Origin: CAYZJV01 sp964478945
GTDB taxonomy: Bacteria; Spirochaetota; Spirochaetia; Sphaerochaetales; Sphaerochaetaceae
Reading direction: 5' to 3'
Assembly: GCA_964478945.1 (NCBI GenBank)
Contig: CAYZJV010000099.1
Location: forward strand, 1 to 5,338
DNA length: 5,338 nucleotides
Shown here: positions 1 to 4,645 of the stretch, one piece after another
Layout of the letters: each line of letters starts with the position of its first letter
Position numbering within the stretch: the first letter of the stretch is position 1
Notes under the pieces: model-generated
The model's database searches: none
The model's input: the letters and a program-made list of their open reading frames with translations, nothing else
What the model was told of the DNA's origin: nothing
Made by a program: the position numbers and the translations under genes

Positions 1-105
1 ATCAGGACTCACACTATAGCGATGGGGCCATCCTTTGTCAAGTAAACCGAGAAAGCAAAACCTTATGGCGCAGCATACTTCTTGACATGGCCCAAAGGGG
101 TGGCC
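1..105. other. Left-edge region upstream of the peptidase gene
   Basis: This stretch precedes the first confident gene. Plus frame 1 enters from the left edge and stops at TAA 43-45, so it could be the last 14 codons of an upstream gene ending IAMGPSFVK. Plus frame 3 is also open from the edge through to TAG 243-245, deep inside the peptidase gene. The sequence alone does not decide which, if either, is a real gene tail. I see no convincing promoter. The peptidase may be co-transcribed with whatever lies to the left. Confidence 0.3.
94..100 (+). promoter_or_regulatory. Ribosome binding site for the M28 peptidase gene
   Basis: AAAGGGG lies 5 bases before ATG 106 and 8 bases before ATG 109. 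It favours these starts over the TTG at 82, which would place the purine tract inside the coding region. GTG 100 overlaps the tract itself and is unlikely. Confidence 0.55.
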
Positions 106-1389
106 ATGATGGATATGAGGTTTCGTATGGCAAGAATTCGTATGGAAAAACTACAGGCCGCCCGTATGGCGCGGGAAGCTTTGGCAATGGTCTCCTCCTT
201 GATCGGGAAATACGGAAGCAGACTGGTGGGAACACCGTCCTGTAGCCAAACGGCCGAGGATTTGGCGACGGAGTTCGAAGACTCCTGCGATAAGGTGGAG
301 CGTGAGACCTTCTCCCTTCATCCCGGTGCGTTCCTCGGATGGATCAGGATCCTTGTGGTCCTCTATCCTGCGGCACTCCTATTGCTTTGGCTCTCCTGGC
401 CGTTGCCGAGTCTTTTGCTCTCGTTGGGTGGTATAGCCGTCATGGTGTGGGAGTTCTTCCTCTACCGCGAGGTGGTGGACAGATTCTATCCGCAGGTGAA
501 GGGTGTGAATGTCTATGGAATCCTTGATCCCCGGCACGAGGTACGCCATACCGTGGTCTTCAGCGGTCATCACGATAGTGCCAAGGTGTTCAACTTCTTC
601 ACTTGGAAACCGCATCTCTATGTTCTCCGGATCGGCGTCGGACTTGGTGGCTTCGCCCTACTGGCGATCACTTCACTTGTGTATACGACGATGGAGATGG
701 TCAATGGGGGACTGTTTGGATTCGATTTTCCCCCAGTCGCCCTTTTTGTGTTGCTCCTACTGTTGACCGGAGCTCTTCCATGGGTAGCGAAATTGTGGAA
801 TTTCGCCGGTAGGGAGGGAACCCCCGGAGCGGGAGACAACCTCATCTCCTCTACCATGGGTGTTCAACTTTCACGCTATTTCAAGCGAAATTCAGACATG
901 GGCAATCCCTTGTCCCACACCCGACTTGTGTTTGCGAGTTTTGATGGCGAGGAGGCGGGTTTGCGGGGAGCAAGACATTTTTTCTCCACCCATCGATCCA
1001 ACGACCAAGTGCTTGGTGGCGATGTGCACCACTTCAACGTCGATTGTCCCTACGATGCCAAGCATCTGTTCTTCCTTACAAGCGACATCAACGGAAGTGT
1101 GAAGCTATCCCAAGAGATGGCCACCAAATGTGTGGCGATCGCCAAATCGATGGGCTATGATGCCTTCAGTCAACCGATCGCCTTTCTCACAGGGGGAACC
1201 GATGCCGCCGAAGCGGCCAAATGCGGCTTCCAAGCGGTGACCCTCATGGCCATGCCGTGGGGAAATCGGGAGAGGGCAAGCGTCTACCATACCCCTGACG
1301 ATCTTCCCGAAGCGATCGACATCCAGGCGGTGGAGGAGACACTTTCAATTGCCATCCGCTATATCGAACAGGTCGATGCTCAAGATTGA
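106..1389 (+). CDS. M28-family metallopeptidase with four predicted transmembrane segments
   Basis: This is a predicted zinc-dependent exopeptidase of the M28 (aminopeptidase Y/S) type, 427 residues from ATG 106; ATG 109 is nearly as good. All family metal and catalytic positions are visible: H155 and D157 in GHHDS, D244 in GAGDN, catalytic E282 with metal ligand E283 in SFDGEEAGL, D313 in NVDC, and H395 in VYHTPDD. A GGTD motif near 363-366 fits the usual pre-terminal loop. Strongly hydrophobic segments lie at about 77-97, 99-120, 171-193 and 208-230. The second pair interrupts the catalytic domain between D157 and D244. The basic N-terminus and the even number of segments would put both catalytic halves on the cytoplasmic side (inference). 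There is no signal peptide. The peptide substrate is unknown. The gene is convergent with the yigZ-like gene and overlaps it by 10 bases. The M28 assignment is firm; the exact start is less so. Confidence 0.9.
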   Translation: MMDMRFRMARIRMEKLQAARMAREALAMVSSLIGKYGSRLVGTPSCSQTAEDLATEFEDSCDKVERETFSLHPGAFLGWIRILVVLYPAALLLLWLSWPLPSLLLSLGGIAVMVWEFFLYREVVDRFYPQVKGVNVYGILDPRHEVRHTVVFSGHHDSAKVFNFFTWKPHLYVLRIGVGLGGFALLAITSLVYTTMEMVNGGLFGFDFPPVALFVLLLLLTGALPWVAKLWNFAGREGTPGAGDNLISSTMGVQLSRYFKRNSDMGNPLSHTRLVFASFDGEEAGLRGARHFFSTHRSNDQVLGGDVHHFNVDCPYDAKHLFFLTSDINGSVKLSQEMATKCVAIAKSMGYDAFSQPIAFLTGGTDAAEAAKCGFQAVTLMAMPWGNRERASVYHTPDDLPEAIDIQAVEETLSIAIRYIEQVDAQD

Positions 1390-1395
1390 TCGACC
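1371..1395. other. Inverted repeat spanning two convergent stop codons
   Basis: GGTCGA (1371-1376) pairs perfectly with TCGACC (1390-1395). Inside it, TCA (1380-1382) pairs with TGA (1387-1389) around an AGAT loop, leaving a three-base bulge at 1377-1379. These inner triplets are the stop codons of the minus-strand and plus-strand genes. There is no T-tract on either side, so it is not a canonical intrinsic terminator. It could still slow transcription or protect 3' ends in both directions. Confidence 0.35.
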
Positions 1396-1970
1396 ACAGC
1401 TCTTCCCGCACTCAGATCGGTTATCCTCTGTATGGCGGAGGCAGCGTGGATGGATGGGAGTGTGCATACGATGGTGACCTCGGTTGCAAAATCCTCCTGG
1501 TTCTCTCCATGGTATTCAGCCAGCATATTTCTCACCTGTTCATATAGATCATAGCCTATCTTTATGGTTATGGTCGACTTTTCAATCAATTCTTCGGTTT
1601 CCAAGGTATCAAGTACTGCTTTCGCAGCATCTCCATAGGCTTTCACCAAACCTCCCGTACCCAACAAGGTTCCTCCGAAATACCGGATTACCATGACCAG
1701 TATGTTGGTGATACCGCTTCCCTTGAGGATTTCAAGCACAGGGCGACCTGCAGTGTTCTTCGGCTCATGATCGTCGCTCATGCTGTATTGGGTGCCTTGG
1801 GTTCCCACCACAGCGGCATGCACCACATGGTTGGCCTGTGGATGGGCAGCTCTGGTTCTGGTTATGATGTCCTTGATCATATCGGTATCTTCGATCTTCT
1901 CCGCAATTGCGATGAAGCGTGAACGTTTCACTTCGATCTCGGCAGTCTGTGTCGTTACGGGAATCTTCAT
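1380..1970 (-). CDS. yigZ: YigZ/IMPACT (UPF0029) family protein
   Basis: This 196-residue protein matches the YigZ/IMPACT family in length and motifs. Members resemble an RNA-binding, translation-associated fold; eukaryotic IMPACT inhibits Gcn2 activation, and the bacterial role is poorly defined. Visible signatures are KRSRFIA (15-21), AHPQANHVVHA (42-52), SDDHEP followed by TAGRPVLEIL (65-82), VIRYFGG (94-100) and LGTGGLVKAYGDA (103-115). Residues from about 130 to the end fit the C-terminal ferredoxin-like domain (DUF1949 type). The usual SDDGEP is SDDHEP here, a small departure. The start ATG 1970 has only a weak purine stretch (GGGA) close before it. It lies 18 bases after the reductase stop, so it is probably expressed as the last gene of the NUDIX-reductase-YigZ transcript, possibly by translational coupling. 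Family assignment is confident; the cellular role is not. Confidence 0.9.
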   Translation of the reverse strand: MKIPVTTQTAEIEVKRSRFIAIAEKIEDTDMIKDIITRTRAAHPQANHVVHAAVVGTQGTQYSMSDDHEPKNTAGRPVLEILKGSGITNILVMVIRYFGGTLLGTGGLVKAYGDAAKAVLDTLETEELIEKSTITIKIGYDLYEQVRNMLAEYHGENQEDFATEVTIVCTLPSIHAASAIQRITDLSAGRAVVDQS

Positions 1971-1988
1971 GATCCCATATTATCACGA

Positions 1989-2927
1989 TCACCACCGGTG
2001 GAAGAAGGGATTGTCCTCCTCTTCTGGGACCATGTGCATCAATGTGGTGGAAGCCGCTTCCAATAAGACGAGATCCTTGTCTTCCAACCGCATGTTCCCG
2101 GTCATGACTGCATCGTTCAGTTGCTCTTTGGTTCTTGCTCCCGTGAGTATGGTATGCACCGGTTGCATGCGTGCCCAGAGAAGTGAGAGCGATGCGGGGG
2201 ACATTCCCTGTTCCTTTGCCATCGTTTCGATGACATCCAAAAGTTCGAGAAAATGCTTGTGGTAGGGTTCCCGGTAGACGTACAGTCTTCTCCTCACATC
2301 ATGGGAAGCCAATTGCCCGAGACTCCGATGTCGTCCAGTGAGCAGCCCGACTCCCAATGGGCTGTATCCCACGAGGGAAATATCATTGGCATTGCACATG
2401 GGTGCCAGTGATGCGAAACTCCTTTTCCACATCAAGGAGAGGGGAATCTGACAGTATGGGATGTCGGTGATGAGAAGCGCTTTTTCAAGTAGGGGTGCGG
2501 TGAAGTTGCTGACTCCCATCTTGGCGAACAGGCCCAGCCGCTGCAATCGCTTGAGCTCAATAAGGTAAGGTTCGAGGTCTTTGCGTGAATCGGGCCAATG
2601 GATATAGAGTATGTCAATGTGGGGTGTACACAGACGATTGAGGGAACGGCGCACCAATCCTTCCAGATCCCGACTGTCATCCGGCAGGTACAATTTGGTC
2701 GCAATGGTAAGGGATTCCCTGGGATTCGAGGTTCTGAAACGACGCAACTGCTGTCCAAGGATTTGTTCGGAACGGCCTTTGCCGTATCCTTGGGCCGTAT
2801 CGAAATGGGTGATACCGCTTCGAAGCGCGGCATGGATGGTCTTGATGGAATCGGATCGGTCCTGGTCGTGTTGGAGATCTCCTCCGAACGACCAGCACCC
2901 CAAACCGAGATTGGCGAAGGAGCTCAC
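1989..2927 (-). CDS. Aldo/keto reductase
   Basis: This 312-residue protein is a cytoplasmic NAD(P)H-dependent oxidoreductase of the aldo/keto reductase (TIM-barrel) superfamily, which reduces aldehydes or ketones. The catalytic tetrad is complete: D43 and Y48 in FDTAQGYG, K78 in IATKLY, and H110 in YIHWPDS. Other family signatures are LGLGCWSFGG near the N-terminus, GVSNF (138-142), GYSPLGVGLLTGR (187-199) and a C-terminal cofactor-binding stretch around LTGARTKEQL (261-270). Length is normal for the soluble family. The start is GTG 2927, overlapping the NUDIX stop as GTGA, so translation is probably coupled. The substrate cannot be predicted; members range from stress-related carbonyl detoxifiers to sugar or oxo-acid reductases. 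The genomic link to an oxidised-nucleotide NUDIX enzyme weakly suggests an oxidative-stress role (inference). Confidence 0.93.
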   Translation of the reverse strand: MSSFANLGLGCWSFGGDLQHDQDRSDSIKTIHAALRSGITHFDTAQGYGKGRSEQILGQQLRRFRTSNPRESLTIATKLYLPDDSRDLEGLVRRSLNRLCTPHIDILYIHWPDSRKDLEPYLIELKRLQRLGLFAKMGVSNFTAPLLEKALLITDIPYCQIPLSLMWKRSFASLAPMCNANDISLVGYSPLGVGLLTGRHRSLGQLASHDVRRRLYVYREPYHKHFLELLDVIETMAKEQGMSPASLSLLWARMQPVHTILTGARTKEQLNDAVMTGNMRLEDKDLVLLEAASTTLMHMVPEEEDNPFFHRW

Positions 2928-3850
2928 ATCTCCTCTTCCTCCAATTCGACCAACTCGCTATCCAGCATCTTCTCACCATCGAAAATGAACCTGCCATGGA
3001 ATTTTTTCCCTTCGAGCGCCATCGGTATCCACAAGGGATCATCTTCCCACATTCTGTCGTAGGGAAGATTGGTTACAGGACACCAGAAGGGATTCGCCTC
3101 TTCGGTTTCATGAATCTCACCGGTATGGCGATGGGTGAAGAACACATGTCCCCGCATTGCCAATCCGTCGGTGAACTGGAACTCGAGTATTCCCCTATGG
3201 TCGACCGAATCGATGGAGACTCCGGTCTCTTCGGTAATTTCCCTCATGGCTGCTTCACTTGCGGTTTCCGCCTCTTCGATATGGCCCCCGGGGGCATTCA
3301 CCAATCCTTTGCCCAAACCGGTCTTCTTTTCGATGAGAAGGACGTTGTCGCCATCGAAGAGATAGCAGAGCACCGCTGTTTCGGTCGGTTCCCAGCTGTC
3401 CCAATCGATATCTTCGACTTTTCTTGCATCGGAAGAGGTAGGAAGCAAGGGCTCCTCTTCAATTTCCTCTTCTTCAATCTCCTTGGCCTCTTCGGGATGG
3501 GCCTTGGCCCAGCAGGATTCGCAGAGGTTGTCGTCGTAGTTGATCGTTGCGGTCAATGGCAGTTTGACTCCACACTCGGCACAGCTGGTTCGGAACAGGA
3601 GTATTCTTCTTCTGAAGGGGATCGCCACCAGAAATGTGATGAAGAGTGCGGGAACCGCGAGCCAATGCGGCCATCCACGACTAAGGATGATGACGATGAA
3701 TATCTGCCAGAGCATGGCCAGTGAAGCGATGATCAAGGTCGCTGTCCTTTTCCTGAAGCTCCTTGGAGCGAATTTCCGTTGGTAGAGGTTCACCACCAGG
3801 ATGGCGACCAGAAACCAGAGATAATTTTCGGCGATTGTTTCTAGTATCAT
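2924..3850 (-). CDS. Membrane-anchored zinc-ribbon NUDIX hydrolase with MTH1-like domain
   Basis: Using ATG 3850, this is a 308-residue protein. Hydrophobic segments at about 9-23, 36-56 and 60-79 are followed by a zinc ribbon (C90, C93, C110, C113), a very acidic linker (about 119-133) and a NUDIX domain (about 155-295). The NUDIX box at 189-211 is perfect (G189, E195, R203-E204, E207-E208, G210). The domain resembles human MTH1 (NUDT1), which hydrolyses oxidised purine triphosphates such as 8-oxo-dGTP. An N-P-G-G context is present (N185), and MWEDD carries W268, D270 and D271 at the positions of the MTH1 base-binding W117, D119 and D120. KKFHGRFIFDGE and LDSEL follow as in MTH1. Arginine- and lysine-rich stretches after helices 1 and 3 place the catalytic domain in the cytoplasm (inference). 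The reading frame is open upstream to 4051, so ATG 3892 is possible, but it also lacks a Shine-Dalgarno sequence. The gene is first in the minus-strand run. Catalytic class is firm; exact substrate and start are not. Confidence 0.9.
   Translation of the reverse strand: MILETIAENYLWFLVAILVVNLYQRKFAPRSFRKRTATLIIASLAMLWQIFIVIILSRGWPHWLAVPALFITFLVAIPFRRRILLFRTSCAECGVKLPLTATINYDDNLCESCWAKAHPEEAKEIEEEEIEEEPLLPTSSDARKVEDIDWDSWEPTETAVLCYLFDGDNVLLIEKKTGLGKGLVNAPGGHIEEAETASEAAMREITEETGVSIDSVDHRGILEFQFTDGLAMRGHVFFTHRHTGEIHETEEANPFWCPVTNLPYDRMWEDDPLWIPMALEGKKFHGRFIFDGEKMLDSELVELEEEEM
2930..2942 (-). promoter_or_regulatory. Ribosome binding site for the aldo/keto reductase, inside the NUDIX gene
   Basis: On the minus strand GGAGG (2942-2938) lies 10 bases before GTG 2927, with a second GAGGAG (2935-2930) only 2 bases before it. 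These purines are also the glutamate codons that end the NUDIX protein (LEEEEM), so its acidic tail doubles as the next gene's ribosome-loading site. This supports the GTG start. Confidence 0.6.
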
Positions 3851-3854
3851 GGAG

Positions 3855-3883
3855 TTGACAGTAGCTTGCGGTTCGGGAAAAAT
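3855..3883 (+). promoter_or_regulatory. Candidate promoter for deoC and the kinase gene
   Basis: A perfect TTGACA (3855-3860) is followed after 17 bases by AAAAAT (3878-3883), which matches the -10 consensus at four of six positions. Transcription would begin near 3890 and give a leader of about 80 bases containing the palindrome at 3895-3909. If the NUDIX gene really starts at 3892, this promoter would lie inside its coding region. Confidence 0.4.
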
Positions 3884-3886
3884 CAA
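3858..3886 (-). promoter_or_regulatory. Weak candidate promoter for the NUDIX-reductase-YigZ genes
   Basis: On the minus strand TTGATT (3886-3881) and TACTGT (3863-3858) are 17 bases apart. They match the -35 and -10 consensus at four and three positions. The start of transcription would fall at about 3850-3851, right at the chosen ATG. This would give a leaderless message and would agree with the absence of a Shine-Dalgarno sequence. The match is weak and could be chance. Confidence 0.2.
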
Positions 3887-3894
3887 GGTCATCG

Positions 3895-3909
3895 CGGACA
3901 AGGTGTCCG
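3895..3909. promoter_or_regulatory. Palindrome in the divergent region, possible operator or leader hairpin
   Basis: CGGACA (3895-3900) and TGTCCG (3904-3909) form a perfect 6-base inverted repeat around AGG. It lies just downstream of the candidate deoC promoter and upstream of the NUDIX start. It could bind a dimeric repressor or form a small hairpin in the deoC leader. The regulator is unknown, and no second copy is evident in the window. Confidence 0.3.
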
Positions 3910-3957
3910 GTTGCACCCGAAAGCGTAATGGAGTAATCTTGACTGGTCCGGAACCAT

Positions 3958-3962
3958 GGAGG
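3958..3962 (+). promoter_or_regulatory. Ribosome binding site for deoC
   Basis: A full GGAGG ends 8 bases before ATG 3971. The upstream in-frame ATG at 3956 overlaps this site and has no purine tract of its own, so 3971 is the better start. Confidence 0.75.
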
Positions 3963-3970
3963 ATAAGGAT

Positions 3971-4645
3971 ATGTTGAAACCTGAAGAATTGGCACATTAC
4001 ATCGATCATACATTGTTGGCCACCAATGCCACTGAGGAGAAGGTTGAACAATTGTGCGCCGAGGCGAAGCGGAATTCCTTCGCATCGGTGTGTGTGAACA
4101 GCTGTTGGACGGCGAAGTGCGCCGAACTGCTCGCCGAGAGCAATGTGAAGGTCTGTACCGTGGTCGGTTTTCCTCTCGGTGCCATGAAGAGTGAAAGCAA
4201 GGCGTTCGAGGCCTCCCAGGCAATCGCAGATGGCGCTGAGGAAATCGACATGGTGATCAATGTCGGTTGGCTCAAATCGGGTAGGCTCGGGGATGTCGAG
4301 GAAGATATCAGAAAGGTGAAGACCGCTTGTGGCGATAAGCTGCTCAAGGTGATCATAGAGACGTGCCTCCTTTCCGATGAAGAGAAGGCCGAAGCGTGCC
4401 GGATCGCAGTTTCAGCCGGAGCCGATTTCGTGAAGACCTCAACAGGATTTTCCACCGGGGGTGCGACCGAACAGGATGTCGCGCTCATGCGATCGGTGGT
4501 GGGTGAGTCTGTGGGAGTGAAGGCTTCCGGAGGCGTGAGGAGCTACGAGACCGCAATAGCCATGATCTCATCGGGTGCGACACGCCTGGGAACCAGCAGT
4601 GGAGTTGCGATCGTTCAGGGAGCCTCCTCGCATGCCGCGTACTGA
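3971..4645 (+). CDS. deoC: Deoxyribose-phosphate aldolase
   Basis: DeoC (EC 4.1.2.4) splits 2-deoxy-D-ribose 5-phosphate into glyceraldehyde 3-phosphate and acetaldehyde, the last step of deoxynucleoside catabolism. It is a cytoplasmic class I aldolase with a TIM barrel. The 224-residue length is typical of the shorter bacterial DeoC. Visible signatures, numbered from ATG 3971, are YIDHTLL near the N-terminus, VCVN (41-44), VVGFPLGA (64-71), EIDMVIN with the conserved aspartate D93, DFVKTSTGF with Schiff-base lysine K155, VKASGGVR with the proton-relay lysine K184, and the C-terminal phosphate-binding RLGTSSGV. All active-site residues are present. The strong GGAGG at 3958-3962 sets the start. 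The 3' end overlaps the kinase gene by 14 bases in another frame, so the two are almost certainly co-transcribed. The gene is divergent from the NUDIX run. Confidence 0.97.
   Translation: MLKPEELAHYIDHTLLATNATEEKVEQLCAEAKRNSFASVCVNSCWTAKCAELLAESNVKVCTVVGFPLGAMKSESKAFEASQAIADGAEEIDMVINVGWLKSGRLGDVEEDIRKVKTACGDKLLKVIIETCLLSDEEKAEACRIAVSAGADFVKTSTGFSTGGATEQDVALMRSVVGESVGVKASGGVRSYETAIAMISSGATRLGTSSGVAIVQGASSHAAY
4617..4622 (+). promoter_or_regulatory. Ribosome binding site for the thymidine-kinase-like gene, inside deoC
   Basis: AGGGAG lies 9 bases before ATG 4632, within the last codons of deoC. This supports the overlapping start and suggests translation is coupled to deoC. Confidence 0.5.

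Noticed and set aside
82..110. TTGACA (82-87) with CATGAT 17 bases later as a promoter for the peptidase gene
   Set aside because: The start of transcription would lie after the preferred start codons and would exclude the ribosome binding site at 94-100. The -10 match is poor.
1976..1981. GATAAT-like -10 element on the minus strand just before the yigZ-like gene
   Set aside because: No acceptable -35 lies at the right distance, and the 18-base gap to the reductase gene argues for co-transcription.
1992..2001. The 10-base palindrome CCACCGGTGG at the end of the reductase gene
   Set aside because: It has no loop and no T-tract, and it is explained by the His-Arg-Trp codons at the protein's end. 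It is too short to call a terminator or operator.
1780..2265. A 161-codon plus-strand open frame
   Set aside because: It spans the yigZ-reductase junction antisense to two genes with strong family motifs.
2996..3724. A 242-codon plus-strand open frame
   Set aside because: It is antisense to the NUDIX gene. Its apparent hydrophobic and aromatic runs mirror the acidic and membrane codons of the real gene.
3939..3967. TTGACT-17-GATAAG as a deoC promoter
   Set aside because: The -10 would overlap the GGAGG ribosome binding site, and transcription would start after ATG 3971. The upstream TTGACA candidate fits better.
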